Shown piece by piece: positions 8,816-19,179 of a stretch of DNA of 56,652 nt. The translations under genes were made by a program, and so were the position numbers. The notes beneath the pieces are model-generated. The model was not told the origin of the DNA, did no database searches, and saw only the letters and a list, made by a program, of their open reading frames with translations. This stretch comes from Planococcus sp. ISL-109 (GTDB taxonomy: Bacteria > Bacillota > Bacilli > Bacillales_A > Planococcaceae), in assembly GCF_018613655.1 (NCBI RefSeq), contig NZ_JAGGPW010000016.1, positions 1 to 56,652 on the forward strand, in the 5' to 3' direction. How positions within the stretch are numbered: position 1 is the first letter of the stretch; each line of letters starts with the position of its first letter.

Positions 8816-9982
8816 CTAGTTCTGATGAGTGGCCCGCTGCACCGTTTCCTTAATGTTCACGCCGCGCTTTGCCATCTCAGCGATATATTCAGCACCCGGC
8901 ACAACTTCTTCGGGAGGATAAGCGCCTCTTTTTTCGATTCGGCCATCAGCAATCATTTGCGCCACGACGGAAATACTGTAAGCTGTCGCTTGCGCCATCG
9001 CAGTAACTCCGGTTTCCATGTCGCGGATTGCCACCATTTCATACTGGTAACTGCATTCTTCGCCGCCTTTCACTCCGGAGACGATGACGCGCAATAACAC
9101 CGCGTCTTTGTCTTCCCCGAGTTCGGTGATCGGCTCAAGTACTTTTAGCAGCACTTCCCGCAGCGACACTTCATGTCCGCCCGCCGTCACTTTTCCATCA
9201 CGGCTAGTCAGGCCAAGGTCGACGAGCAGCCGGAATTTGTCAGCGTGCCCACGGTAGCGGATCGTTTTGTATTCCAGCGAGTCGATATCACGGAACGTAC
9301 GCGTCAATGTCGAGGTGCCGCCTGATGTGTGGAAAGCCTCGAGTTCATCGAAGCCGTCAAATGCAACCAGCTCGATTTCCGACAGCGATTCGACTGTTTT
9401 CAATTCTCCGCCGCGGATAACATGGGACGGGTCGGTATAATGGTCAAATACGCCTTCTAAGGAAAAAACACGTTTGTATTCGAGCGGTGGTTCCGGGTGG
9501 AGCGGAATTCCGCCGACATAAATCCGCATCGAATCCACATGATCCAGCTGGCTCGCACCATAGCCGGCCAAGATATTGATCATGCCTGGCGCTACACCGA
9601 GGTCAGGTATAATCGTCACGCCGTTTTGCTGTGCCTGCTCATGCATGCCGAGCACTTTATCCGTAGCGCCACCGATATGCCCCCCAAGGTCGACAGCGTG
9701 GACGCCGCATTCGATGGCGAGCTTTGCCACTTTTTCATTGAAAGTATAGAAGAGCGCGTTGATGACAACATCCACTTGTTCCATGACCGCTTTAAGCTCT
9801 TCGTCATTACCCGCATCCATTTTGGCGAGTTCGAGCCTTGGATCGTTCAACTGCTGGCGAAAACCTTCCACTTTTTCAGTCGCCCTGTCCGCCAGAATCA
9901 CTTTCTCCACCTGATCATTGCCGAGCAGGTCACGTGCTGCCTGCTTGCCCATCAACCCTGCACCAAGTACCGCAAATTTCAT
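8816..9982 (-). CDS. L-lysine 6-dehydrogenase (saccharopine dehydrogenase-like)
   Basis: 388 residues from [12 protein letters not shown]. The frame runs 94 codons further upstream into the aldehyde dehydrogenase gene, but AAGGGGGCGG sits right before this ATG. The Rossmann motif [13 protein letters not shown] opens the protein. [45 protein letters not shown] and [15 protein letters not shown] closely match the lysine 6-dehydrogenase of Geobacillus stearothermophilus as I remember it. The enzyme deaminates the epsilon-amino group of lysine with NAD to give 2-aminoadipate semialdehyde/piperideine-6-carboxylate. The aldehyde dehydrogenase gene 13 bases upstream supplies the next step. Confidence 0.88.
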   Translation of the reverse strand: MKFAVLGAGLMGKQAARDLLGNDQVEKVILADRATEKVEGFRQQLNDPRLELAKMDAGNDEELKAVMEQVDVVINALFYTFNEKVAKLAIECGVHAVDLGGHIGGATDKVLGMHEQAQQNGVTIIPDLGVAPGMINILAGYGASQLDHVDSMRIYVGGIPLHPEPPLEYKRVFSLEGVFDHYTDPSHVIRGGELKTVESLSEIELVAFDGFDELEAFHTSGGTSTLTRTFRDIDSLEYKTIRYRGHADKFRLLVDLGLTSRDGKVTAGGHEVSLREVLLKVLEPITELGEDKDAVLLRVIVSGVKGGEECSYQYEMVAIRDMETGVTAMAQATAYSISVVAQMIADGRIEKRGAYPPEEVVPGAEYIAEMAKRGVNIKETVQRATHQN

Positions 9983-9995
9983 ATTAGCCGCCCCC

Positions 9996-11477
<1,482 letters not shown>

Positions 11478-11502
11478 CTCAATACCCCTTCCCATCCCAA
11501 GA

Positions 11503-11518
11503 ATGTAAACGCTTTCAC
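11503..11518 (-). promoter_or_regulatory. CcpA cre-like site in the lysine catabolism operon leader
   Basis: Read on the minus strand the site is GTGAAAGCGTTTACAT. It fits the Bacillus cre consensus WTGNAANCGNWWNCAW and is nearly palindromic. It starts directly downstream of the -10 box, where CcpA binding would block transcription. This suggests carbon catabolite repression of the operon. Confidence 0.8.
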
Positions 11519-11547
11519 TATATAGTACTATTCCATACAAACCTCAA
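11519..11547 (-). promoter_or_regulatory. Sigma-A promoter of the lysine catabolism operon
   Basis: Minus strand: -35 TTGAGG (11542-11547), 17-base spacer, -10 TATATA (11519-11524). The cre site follows immediately. Confidence 0.65.
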
Positions 11548-11635
11548 AACTCCTACACCGTTTTCCAAGTTCCTGCAACGCTTTGAAAAAGCCAACAAAT
11601 TCGTGTTCATTTCGTAAAAAAATGTCTCTACCCGG

Positions 11636-11664
11636 TTGACACTGACCATTCGTCATAGTCTAAT
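11636..11664 (+). promoter_or_regulatory. Sigma-A promoter of the MerR gene with operator-like dyad
   Basis: -35 TTGACA (11636-11641), 17-base spacer, -10 TCTAAT (11659-11664). The dyad GACACTGAC-cattc-GTCATAGTC (11638-11660) fills the spacer, the usual place for a MerR-family operator. Autoregulation is likely. Confidence 0.65.
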
Positions 11665-11684
11665 CAAGAGTAGAGGTGATTAAT

Positions 11685-12476
11685 TTGTACAAAGTACAGG
11701 AAGTGGCAAAAATCGCAGGCGTCAGCGTTCGGACACTGCACCATTACGACAGCATTGATTTGATGAAACCGAGCAATAAAGGCTCGAATCGTTACCGTTA
11801 TTACAGCGACGAAGATTTGAAGCTATTGCAGCAAATACTCTTTCTAAAAGAACTCGGTTTCTCCTTGAAGAAAATTCAGGAAATCATCAAAAATGGCTAT
11901 GACGCCGACTATGCGATGGCACGCCATATTGAACTGCTCGAGCAAAAGAAATTCCGCATCGAGCAATTGATCGGCAACGCACGGACAACACAACAGGAGT
12001 TTTCCACAGGTGAAGGCTTGAGCAACGAACAGCGCTTTGCTGCATTTTCGATTCACCACACACCGGACCGCATCGACCTATATCAAAAACCGCAAGTGGA
12101 AGTTTTTGTAACAGACGGACTCGAAAATATCACGGAAGAGGCGGCTGCCGTTTCTCCTGAAGCGGAATCCGCTAAACCGGAAAAAGAAGCGGAAAACCCG
12201 GAAGAGATCGACCGTGAAGCGAACCGCATTTATCGCGCGGTCGCGAACCTCATGCATTTGCCGCCAAGCGCTCCTGCAGTGCAACAGGAAATGGTCGCTT
12301 ATTACCATCTGCTCGACCGCTTTTATGAATGTACGCCGAACATGTTCCGGAACTTGGGCAATTTGTATGCGAACGATAGCCGTTTCTCCCAAACGATCGA
12401 TCAGCATGGGAACGGGTTATCAGCATACTTGAAAGACGCGATGCATATGCACGCGGAAAGTTTGCAGCATGTCTGA
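11685..12476 (+). CDS. MerR family transcriptional regulator with TipAS-like effector domain
   Basis: 263 residues. TTG is taken as start because AGAGGTGA lies six bases upstream; an in-frame GTG at 11676 overlaps that site. Residues about 1-70 are the MerR winged helix (YKVQEVAKIAGVSVRTLHHY). A dimerisation helix follows, then an acidic low-complexity linker (PEAESAKPEKEAENPEE). The C-terminal 85 residues look like a TipAS domain, which binds drug-like ligands in TipA/Mta regulators. It is divergent from the lysine operon with 207 bases between them. The target genes are not evident from sequence. Confidence 0.87.
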   Translation: MYKVQEVAKIAGVSVRTLHHYDSIDLMKPSNKGSNRYRYYSDEDLKLLQQILFLKELGFSLKKIQEIIKNGYDADYAMARHIELLEQKKFRIEQLIGNARTTQQEFSTGEGLSNEQRFAAFSIHHTPDRIDLYQKPQVEVFVTDGLENITEEAAAVSPEAESAKPEKEAENPEEIDREANRIYRAVANLMHLPPSAPAVQQEMVAYYHLLDRFYECTPNMFRNLGNLYANDSRFSQTIDQHGNGLSAYLKDAMHMHAESLQHV

Positions 12477-12597
12477 ACTCATCGGCCCGTGCAGCAATTG
12501 CGGTAAAGATGTGTACTGCCGTGACGGTTTTTTGGACGGCGTCTATATCGATGGGGAACTGATCTGCCACGACTGTGCGGAAGAACTCAACAACTGA
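12469..12597 (+). CDS. Small zinc-ribbon-like protein (42 aa)
   Basis: The ATG lies eight bases inside the end of the MerR gene, so translation is coupled. The protein has two CxxC pairs: PCSNCGKD near the N-terminus (Cys8, Cys11) and ICHDCAEEL near the C-terminus (Cys33, Cys36). Cys17 lies between them. The spacing fits a tiny treble-clef or zinc ribbon. A terminator follows 20 bases after the stop. I do not recognise the family, and its link with the regulator is only positional. Confidence 0.65.
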   Translation: MSELIGPCSNCGKDVYCRDGFLDGVYIDGELICHDCAEELNN

Positions 12598-12611
12598 ACA
12601 GTGCACATAAA

Positions 12612-12646
12612 AAAAAGCCTGAACGGAATAATCCGTTCAGGCTTTT
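12612..12646. terminator. Bidirectional terminator
   Basis: Stem GCCTGAACGGA / TCCGTTCAGGC (12617-12642) flanked by A and T runs. It serves the MerR unit (plus) and trhO (minus). Confidence 0.85.
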
Positions 12647-12656
12647 TCGATTCAAT

Positions 12657-13619
12657 TTAAGATTGTGTCGTTTCTTTCAACGCGTCAAGGCGCTGCTGTA
12701 CTTGTTCCCCGGTCAAGCCGTGCTCAAAAGCATAGCGGTTGCGCGGGTGTTCGCGGCATTCATCCGAGCAGGAGCGCATATATTTGTGTTCGTTTTCTTC
12801 AGAACACAAAATTTTCGCGTTGCATTCAGGGTTTGCACAATTGACATAGCGCTCACAAGGCTCTCCGGTGAAATGGTCTTTTCCGACGATTGTATGCTCG
12901 ACCTGGTTGACCGGTACAGCAATCCGCTCATCAAAGACGTACAATTGGCCATCCCAAAGTTTCCCTTGCACTTCCGGGTCTTTGCCGTACGTGACGATTC
13001 CTCCGTGCAATTGGTTGACGTCCTCAAAGCCTTCGCGCTTCAACCAGCCTGAGAATTTTTCACAGCGGATTCCGCCTGTACAATACGTCAGTATTTTCTT
13101 GCCTTCGAACTGCTCTTTATTGTCGCGGATCCACTCTGGCAAGTCGCGGAATGTTTCAACATCCGGACGAACGGCACCGCGGAAATGGCCAAGGTCATAC
13201 TCGTAATCGTTGCGTGCATCGATGACGACTGTATCTTGGTCTTGCATCAATTTATAAAATTCCTCCGGCTCCAAATAATTGCCGGTCAATTCTTTCGGGT
13301 TGATATCTTCCTCAAGTCCGAGATGGACAATTTCTTTTTTCGCACGGACATGCATTTTTTTGAAGGCATGGCCATCCGCTTCATCAATTTTGAAGACGAT
13401 ATCAGCAAAGCGCGAATCGTTCTTCATCATTTCCATGTATTGTTCTGTTTGCTCAAGCGTGCCAGAGCAAGTGCCGTTGATGCCCTCGTGCGAAATGAGG
13501 ATGCGGCCTTTCAATTCGAGTTCTTTGCAGGCTGCCAAATGCCCGGCTGCAAATTCTTCTGGATTTTCAAGCGGTGTATAAAGGTAATACAATAAGACAT
13601 TATGTGTATGATTTTGCAT
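12657..13619 (-). CDS. trhO: tRNA uridine(34) hydroxylase TrhO (rhodanese-related)
   Basis: 320 residues. The N-terminal acylphosphatase-like part has [17 protein letters not shown] and the central rhodanese domain has [19 protein letters not shown]. The active-site loop is [15 protein letters not shown] with the catalytic Cys. The C-terminal part holds four to six cysteines ([26 protein letters not shown]). This matches the YceA/YbfQ family, which hydroxylates U34 of tRNA on the way to 5-methoxyuridine. An AGGAGG site lies eight bases before the ATG. Confidence 0.93.
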   Translation of the reverse strand: MQNHTHNVLLYYLYTPLENPEEFAAGHLAACKELELKGRILISHEGINGTCSGTLEQTEQYMEMMKNDSRFADIVFKIDEADGHAFKKMHVRAKKEIVHLGLEEDINPKELTGNYLEPEEFYKLMQDQDTVVIDARNDYEYDLGHFRGAVRPDVETFRDLPEWIRDNKEQFEGKKILTYCTGGIRCEKFSGWLKREGFEDVNQLHGGIVTYGKDPEVQGKLWDGQLYVFDERIAVPVNQVEHTIVGKDHFTGEPCERYVNCANPECNAKILCSEENEHKYMRSCSDECREHPRNRYAFEHGLTGEQVQQRLDALKETTQS

Positions 13620-13679
13620 GAATCATACCTCCTGATTTTCGATTTGGCTCGTTCCGCTGATACAGGAAAAACCTAGCCC

Positions 13680-13708
13680 ATTTTACCTTATACAGCCTAA
13701 TAAATCAA
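13680..13708 (-). promoter_or_regulatory. Sigma-A promoter of trhO
   Basis: Minus strand: -35 TTGATT (13703-13708), 17-base spacer, -10 TAAAAT (13680-13685), about 60 bases before the trhO start. Confidence 0.55.
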
Positions 13709-13739
13709 CTTTCTCTAAGACACTGCTTTGCGTTCACAC

Positions 13740-13768
13740 AAAAAGCCGCCCCTCCAGCCAGAAGGGGC
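13740..13768 (-). terminator. Terminator after the 2-hydroxyacid dehydrogenase gene
   Basis: Stem GCCCCT / AGGGGC followed on the minus strand by GGCTTTTTGTG. Confidence 0.65.
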
Positions 13769-13776
13769 AACTTGTC

Positions 13777-14727
13777 TCAGCAAACCCGATTTTTTACCGG
13801 CTTGCCGTTAGCACTCGCTTTCAATGCTTCTTTATTCAGTTCCATCATCGCAAACCGGGTCTGCACAGTCGCACTTCCGATATGCGGGGTGACAGTCAAG
13901 TTGTCGAGCTTTTGCAGCGGATGATCGAGCGGCAACGGCTCTTCTTCGAAGACGTCGAGCCCCGCTCCCCATATGACTTTATTCTTCAAAGCCTCATACA
14001 GTGCCTGTTCATCGACGATTCCGCCTCTTCCGCAGTTGATAAGAATTGCAGAATCCTTCATCAGCGACAATTCGCGTTCACCGACCATGCCTCTTGTTTG
14101 TTCTGTCAGCGGCGCCAAAACCACCACAAAATCGGAGCGCCTCAATAAATCATCGAGTTCTGCATACTGCGCCTCTTCAAGACTCTTGCGCGTCCGGTTA
14201 TGATAAATTACCTCCATATCAAATCCTTGTGCACGCATGCATACAGCTTCTCCGATACGCCCCATGCCGATAATGCCCAATGTGGTGCCGTGGACATTTT
14301 GCCCGGTCATCCCCATCGGTGTCCATGCCTGCCATTCACCGTTCCTCACAGTCCTCTCCGCTTCAATCAAGCGGCGGGCTGTGGCAAGCATCAAAGTAAA
14401 TGTCAAATCAGCCGTCGTCTCCGTCAAGACGTCCGGTGTGTTCGTGGCGATCACTTTATGTTCTCTTGCTGTATCGAGGTCGATATTATCATAGCCGACC
14501 GCCAAATTCACCACGATCTTCAAGTTCGGCGCCGCTTCAAGAAGTTCACGGTCAATTTGGTCGCCGAGCATCGTCCACAGCGCTTGAGCTTGCTTTGCCT
14601 CTTCGAGCAATTTCTCGCGCGGTGCAGTTTGTTCTTCCTCTGGCCACATGCGAACTTCGTATACTTCCTGAAGATCCGCTACGGCTTGATCAGGCAACTT
14701 TTGCGTAATGAATAAAATCGGTTTCAT
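13777..14727 (-). CDS. D-2-hydroxyacid dehydrogenase (glyoxylate/hydroxypyruvate reductase type)
   Basis: 316 residues. The NAD-binding motif is LGIIGMGRIGEAV. The catalytic triad is visible: Arg in LINCGRGGIVDE, Glu in GLDVFEEEPLP and His in TPHIGSATVQTR. NLAVGYDNIDLDTARE is typical of the glyoxylate/2-ketogluconate reductase subgroup (B. subtilis YvcT-like). It probably reduces a small 2-oxoacid with NAD(P)H in the cytoplasm. The gene stands alone with its own terminator, so the exact substrate cannot be given. Confidence 0.88.
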   Translation of the reverse strand: MKPILFITQKLPDQAVADLQEVYEVRMWPEEEQTAPREKLLEEAKQAQALWTMLGDQIDRELLEAAPNLKIVVNLAVGYDNIDLDTAREHKVIATNTPDVLTETTADLTFTLMLATARRLIEAERTVRNGEWQAWTPMGMTGQNVHGTTLGIIGMGRIGEAVCMRAQGFDMEVIYHNRTRKSLEEAQYAELDDLLRRSDFVVVLAPLTEQTRGMVGERELSLMKDSAILINCGRGGIVDEQALYEALKNKVIWGAGLDVFEEEPLPLDHPLQKLDNLTVTPHIGSATVQTRFAMMELNKEALKASANGKPVKNRVC

Positions 14728-14817
14728 GAAACTCCTCCGCCCTTCTTCAAAATTAAAGTGTTTTGCTTTGCGTTCAAGCTTGTGCTTTCCATATATCCGT
14801 CTACCTATATATATTGA

Positions 14818-14929
14818 CGAAAGCGCGGCTTCTTAAACAGTCTTTGCTTTGTCGGATTGCCTGCAGCCTTAGAAAAAAACGCTGCGGACCTTTTTTTCAG
14901 CCAAAATCCAGAAAAAAGCCGCGCTTTCG
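14818..14929. repeat. Separated inverted repeat of 14 bases
   Basis: CGAAAGCGCGGCTT at 14818-14831 and its exact reverse complement AAGCCGCGCTTTCG at 14916-14929. The right arm is part of the terminator of the synthetase gene. The 84 bases between hold no gene, and the rest of 14728-14951 shows nothing recognisable. Confidence 0.5.
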
Positions 14930-14939
14930 ACAGCGCGGC
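14911..14939 (-). terminator. Terminator after the acyl-CoA synthetase gene
   Basis: Minus strand: stem GCCGCGC / GCGCGGC with an 8-base loop, followed by TTTTTTC. Confidence 0.8.
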
Positions 14940-14951
14940 CAGCTTGGTTTC

Positions 14952-16523
14952 TTAACCTTTCAATTTGCGCAATTCCACGCGGCGGATTTTTCCGGAAGCT
15001 GTTTTCGGCAGCTCCGTCAAAAATTCGATAACACGCGGATACTTATAAGGCGCTGTAATTCCTTTTACATGGTCCTGCAATTTCTTCACCATCGCATCAT
15101 TTTGATCAGCTTCGTCCCTGAGCACGACAAATGCTTTGACGATATTTCCGCGAATCTCGTCCGGTGCGGCAACCACTGCACATTCCTGAACGGCCGGATG
15201 CTTCATAAGCGCATCTTCGACTTCGAACGGCCCAATCGTATAACCGGAAGAAATGATAATATCATCGCTGCGGCCTTCAAACCAGAAATAGCCATCTTCA
15301 TCGCGTGAAGCTTGGTCACCCGTCAAATACCAGTCCCCACGGAATGAAGCTTTTGTCCGCTCGGGATCCCGGTAATATTCACGGAACAGCGCCGGGCAAC
15401 TCTTGTGCACGGCGATGTCTCCGACTTCACCCGGTGCCGTCGGTGCTCCATTTTCGTTAATGATTTCGACCGGATTTCCTGGTGTCGGTTTCCCCATCGA
15501 GCCGGGTTTCATTTCCATATCCTGCAGTATGCATACAAGCAATGTGTTTTCCGTCTGCCCATAGCCGTCACGCACATTCAAATGGAACGCTTCCTGGAAT
15601 GCATCGATGACTTGTCGATTCAGCGGTTCCCCGGCTGAAACGGCACTGCGGAGATGCGGCAGTTTATAGTCATTCAAGTTTTCGACTTTTGCCATAATGC
15701 GGTATTCGGTCGGGGTGCAGCACAGTACATTGACTTTCTCTTCTTTTAAAATATCCAAATATTTCAAGGCGTCAAACCCGCCATTATAGACGAGCGCCGT
15801 TGCCCCAAGCGTAATGGTAGAAAGGAACGGGCTCCAAATCCATTTTTGCCATCCTGGAGCCGCCGTCGCCCAAACGACGTCGCCGCTTTCTACGCCGAGC
15901 CATTCGGTCGCAGCAGTGCGGACGTGCGCATAGCCCCACCCATGGACGTGGACGACGCCTTTAGGGTTTCCTGTCGTTCCCGAAGTATACGATAGAAACG
16001 CCATATCTTCACGGTTCGTGTCGACCGCTTCAAATTCTTTCGATTCCGCAGCAGCCAATTCCTCGAGTGATTTCCAGCCGTCTTCTTTGCCGCCGATGAT
16101 CAACTTATTGTCCAATGCTTCATAATGCTCTTCAATGGAATTCGTCTCAGCAGTCGTTTTGTAATGTGCGACGATTGCTTTTGCCCCGGAATGCTCCATC
16201 CGGTAACTCAAATCTTTTTTGCGCAGCATTTCCGAACATGGAATCGCCACAAGGCCTGCCCGCAAACAAGCCAGATACGTAATATAGGCTTCAGGTATAC
16301 GCGGCAAGATAATCAACACGCGGTCGCCTTTTGTGAGCCCCAATCCCAACATTGCTTGTGCGTATTGGTTCATTTGGGCGAATAAGTCCTTGTACGATAC
16401 ATCCTCACGGTTGCCTTCAGCATCGAACCAACGCACAGCGAGCCGCTCAGCATCATTTTTATACGCTTCCAATTCGGACGTGATATTATATTGTTCCGGT
16501 GCGATCAATTGTTCAATATTCAT
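14952..16523 (-). CDS. mbcS: Acyl-CoA synthetase, MbcS-like (short/branched-chain acid:CoA ligase)
   Basis: 523 residues, ANL superfamily. Motifs: SYTSGTTGNPKGVVH (phosphate loop), DGYGQTENTLLV (A5), WYLTGDQASRDEDGYFWF (A7-A8) and PKTASGKIRRVELRK with the C-terminal catalytic Lys. Length and the start MNIEQLIAPEQYN fit the MbcS/AcsA-like group acting on short or branched fatty acids. It is the last gene of a unit with a sodium:solute symporter, a DUF485 protein and a Yip1-like protein. Together they would import and activate a small carboxylate. The subgroup name is less certain than the family. Confidence 0.85.
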   Translation of the reverse strand: MNIEQLIAPEQYNITSELEAYKNDAERLAVRWFDAEGNREDVSYKDLFAQMNQYAQAMLGLGLTKGDRVLIILPRIPEAYITYLACLRAGLVAIPCSEMLRKKDLSYRMEHSGAKAIVAHYKTTAETNSIEEHYEALDNKLIIGGKEDGWKSLEELAAAESKEFEAVDTNREDMAFLSYTSGTTGNPKGVVHVHGWGYAHVRTAATEWLGVESGDVVWATAAPGWQKWIWSPFLSTITLGATALVYNGGFDALKYLDILKEEKVNVLCCTPTEYRIMAKVENLNDYKLPHLRSAVSAGEPLNRQVIDAFQEAFHLNVRDGYGQTENTLLVCILQDMEMKPGSMGKPTPGNPVEIINENGAPTAPGEVGDIAVHKSCPALFREYYRDPERTKASFRGDWYLTGDQASRDEDGYFWFEGRSDDIIISSGYTIGPFEVEDALMKHPAVQECAVVAAPDEIRGNIVKAFVVLRDEADQNDAMVKKLQDHVKGITAPYKYPRVIEFLTELPKTASGKIRRVELRKLKG

Positions 16524-16544
16524 CTAATTTCCTCCTATTCACAA

Positions 16545-17111
16545 TTAACTTGCAGGGACGATCAAATAATAAACACTAGCTAAAAACAACAATGCGATCA
16601 TGGCAGAAAGATAGGCTTTCGCTGCTGTGAATCCTTGTACGGCTTGAATAATCTTCGCACTGACCAAATACATCCAAATCACGCCAATAACCAGAAGCAA
16701 ATTCACCCATAAGGCTCCTTCGCCAAGACCAGCCAAATGCGGTACCCCGAGTAAGCCCGGCAATAGGGCGACCGGCGTTACAACACTAAGCGTGCGATAG
16801 CGCGCAGTGCCACCGAATGCTTTTGATCCTGCCCATAATAATGCCGCCATTCCGACTTTCGTAATGAATGCCGTCAAGAGGCCAAAGATGATGAATACTG
16901 CCGGTACGATGAAATTCTGCAGCAGTGAAGATTCGAAGCCGCTTATGTATGAGGCTTGTGACGCGATAGAAATCGCGCCATAGCCCACTCCAACGATGAG
17001 CAATAAAATTCGGCTCACCGTTTCAGTTTTCGGTAATTGCAGGAATGATCGATAAGATGAATCATCCAGGCTTATCATTTTTCCGACCAACTTCGTCACT
17101 CCCTCTGTCAT
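16545..17111 (-). CDS. Yip1-like integral membrane protein
   Basis: 188 residues with about five membrane segments. After a short soluble N-terminus (LVGKMISLDDSSYRSFLQLP) the hydrophobic blocks and the FGGTARYRTLSVVTPVALLPGL stretch resemble the YIP1 family. The gene directly follows the symporter stop codon and precedes the acyl-CoA synthetase. Its role in the carboxylate unit is unknown. Confidence 0.65.
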   Translation of the reverse strand: MTEGVTKLVGKMISLDDSSYRSFLQLPKTETVSRILLLIVGVGYGAISIASQASYISGFESSLLQNFIVPAVFIIFGLLTAFITKVGMAALLWAGSKAFGGTARYRTLSVVTPVALLPGLLGVPHLAGLGEGALWVNLLLVIGVIWMYLVSAKIIQAVQGFTAAKAYLSAMIALLFLASVYYLIVPAS

Positions 17112-18761
17112 TTACATTCCCCAAGGCATTAATGCCCAAATTGCGATTGCTGCCGACACGACGACAGTGATGCTAGCGCCCAGTGTACTATTGTAGCGAT
17201 ATGCTTTAATATCTTTCCAGCCGTGGATACGCTCGATCAATTCGATATCGGCTTGCTTTGTTAATTTGCCCGAAAGTGAAGGCATACGGTTCGTGATATA
17301 TGAGATGACAATCAGCAAGATAAAGCTGATCGGCACAGCAAGCATTGCCCCGGAAAGTCCCATGCCGTCCGTGACGCCATGTCCAGTCAAGACAATGCTC
17401 GGGAAGACAAAAGGCGAGACGATGATATAGATGATGCCGCCGACGACCGATGCTGCAATGGCACCGAATTTATTGGCTTCTTTCCACCAGACACCGACAA
17501 TAATCAGCGGCGCATTGGTGACGCCGGCAAGTCCGAAGGCCCAAAGAATACTGACGACCAGGAATGCTGGCGGGTTAATCGCAAGCAGGATACTCACAAT
17601 ACCACCGAGGAAAATTGCTACAAACCCGATGCGCAAGCTTAAACGCTGTTGGATATCCGGCTTCAAAGTCGCAATGATATCTTGTGAAATCAGTGCGCCG
17701 ATCGCCAGCAAATTTCCGCTCAATGTCGAAAGGCCTGCTGAAATCGCCCCGGCAATAACAAGCGCCGTCACCCATTCCGGGTTATAGACCATATTCAAAA
17801 TGATCGTCAATTTGTCCGCATCTGCATCCGAAATCGTGACACCTTGTGTAGTTGTTGCAAAAACCCCGACAAAGCCCATCGCATATGTCGCGGAAAAGAC
17901 CAGTCCAAGAATAAAAGCAAACCATACCATCGCTAAGCGTGCGCTTTTCAAAGAAGAAGCGGTATAAACACGCATCGCCAAATGGGGCAACCCAAGTGCC
18001 CCGATGGTTAAGGCCGGAATAATAGAGAAATACCACTTTGGTGAAAACTGGTAATCAAAAAATGTCGGCAAAGCGTCCAACATTGCCGGAACCATATCGG
18101 AATAGAGCAATGGAGGGAAATACCAACCGGTTGCCCCGATTGCTTTCATGATTGCAGCAAGCGGAACGATGAACATCAATGCAATGATGACCATCTGGAT
18201 TGCGGCATTATTCGTTGCCCCAGCCATACCTCCGATTGTAATATAACCAACGATCAAAATACCGAAAATGAATAGCCCTGTAATATAAGGAATACCAAGC
18301 AAGGTTTCGAATGTGATCGCGATTCCGATCATTTGTCCGAGCGCATACATAACCGAAACTAAAATCATGAATAATGCCGCAATAATCGATGCCGTAACCC
18401 CGTAGCGGTCACGAATGAAATGAGTCGGAGAAAATGCGCCCATCCGACGCAAACTCGTTCCATAGATAATGGTGATAAGTGGAATCGCCAGAATCAGCTG
18501 AATCCATAGCATAATGAACGGAACTTGCAATTGCAGAATTAATGCGGTGATACCAAGGAATGTTGCAAGACTCATGTATGTAGAAGCCATAGCTAAACCG
18601 TTAGTGATTGCTCCTACGTTCGAGCCACCAACATATAATTCTTTCGCTGATTTACTTTTCCGGTTTGAAAGATAACCGACGACATAAAATAATACGAATA
18701 TCGCCCCTACGACTATAAGACCAAGTATGGGATTTTCCAGTTGCCAGCTTTGTCCTTCCAT
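17112..18761 (-). CDS. Sodium:solute symporter, acetate/carboxylate permease type (ActP-like)
   Basis: 549 residues with about 13 membrane segments. SSS-family features include SNVGAITNGLAMASTYMSL, the substrate/sodium-site helix ISAGLSTLSGNLLAIGALIS and LPHLAMRVYTASSLKSAR, as in ActP. The small DUF485 gene immediately upstream is the usual companion of acetate-type symporters. With the downstream acyl-CoA synthetase this suggests sodium-driven uptake of acetate, propionate or a related acid. The substrate is inferred from neighbours. Confidence 0.88.
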   Translation of the reverse strand: MEGQSWQLENPILGLIVVGAIFVLFYVVGYLSNRKSKSAKELYVGGSNVGAITNGLAMASTYMSLATFLGITALILQLQVPFIMLWIQLILAIPLITIIYGTSLRRMGAFSPTHFIRDRYGVTASIIAALFMILVSVMYALGQMIGIAITFETLLGIPYITGLFIFGILIVGYITIGGMAGATNNAAIQMVIIALMFIVPLAAIMKAIGATGWYFPPLLYSDMVPAMLDALPTFFDYQFSPKWYFSIIPALTIGALGLPHLAMRVYTASSLKSARLAMVWFAFILGLVFSATYAMGFVGVFATTTQGVTISDADADKLTIILNMVYNPEWVTALVIAGAISAGLSTLSGNLLAIGALISQDIIATLKPDIQQRLSLRIGFVAIFLGGIVSILLAINPPAFLVVSILWAFGLAGVTNAPLIIVGVWWKEANKFGAIAASVVGGIIYIIVSPFVFPSIVLTGHGVTDGMGLSGAMLAVPISFILLIVISYITNRMPSLSGKLTKQADIELIERIHGWKDIKAYRYNSTLGASITVVVSAAIAIWALMPWGM

Positions 18762-18764
18762 CAG

Positions 18765-19034
18765 TTACACTTCCTTTGCTTCGTCGGCTTGGCCGAGCGC
18801 GTCATTTTCTCGTTCGATATCATCGTCAATTCGGTTGCCAATTTTTCCAGCTACGAGTGTCAGCAGGAAAACGCCAAACCAGCCCATCAAAATAGGTACG
18901 ATGTACATGACAGGAAAGCCGAATAGCATTGCGTCTACCGGAAAGATTGAAAAAATCAACCCAACGTTGCCTACGAGAATAAAAGCAGCGGTCATCCAAA
19001 TCGTAAACTGCACTTCTTTTTTGTAAGCTTTCAT
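18765..19034 (-). CDS. DUF485/DUF4212-type small subunit of a sodium:solute symporter
   Basis: 89 residues from MKAYKKEVQF, with GGAGGGG five to six bases before the ATG. There are two membrane helices (VQFTIWMTAAFILVGNVGLI and VMYIVPILMGWFGVFLLTLV) and a charged tail ending DEAKEV. Proteins of this kind lie next to ActP-type symporters. It is the first gene of the four-gene carboxylate unit. Confidence 0.8.
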   Translation of the reverse strand: MKAYKKEVQFTIWMTAAFILVGNVGLIFSIFPVDAMLFGFPVMYIVPILMGWFGVFLLTLVAGKIGNRIDDDIERENDALGQADEAKEV

Positions 19035-19078
19035 GATTTCCCCTCCATTTGTGTAATTTATCTCTTCATACACCCCAG

Positions 19079-19096
19079 ACTGAGCGATTGCTCAGT
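19079..19096. promoter_or_regulatory. Perfect palindrome in the symporter operon leader (possible operator)
   Basis: ACTGAGC-gatt-GCTCAGT. It lies between the promoter and the first gene. Size and symmetry fit a TetR-family operator of the kind found at fatty or organic acid genes. It could also be an RNA hairpin. Confidence 0.5.
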
Positions 19097-19149
19097 TTCG
19101 TTACGCGCGCTCCCCCTTCGAAAAATTATTTTCGGAATACCTCCTTTGA

Positions 19150-19179
19150 TTGTAACTGCTTGCATAAACACGAGTCAAC
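19150..19179 (-). promoter_or_regulatory. Sigma-A promoter of the carboxylate uptake operon
   Basis: Minus strand: -35 TTGACT (19174-19179), 18-base spacer, -10 TACAAT (19150-19155). The rest of 19180-19500 is AT-rich with no gene seen. Confidence 0.65.

Noticed and set aside
12250..12606. 118-codon minus-strand ORF opposite the MerR gene
   Set aside because: It is the complement of a well-supported gene and has no ribosome binding site or family features.
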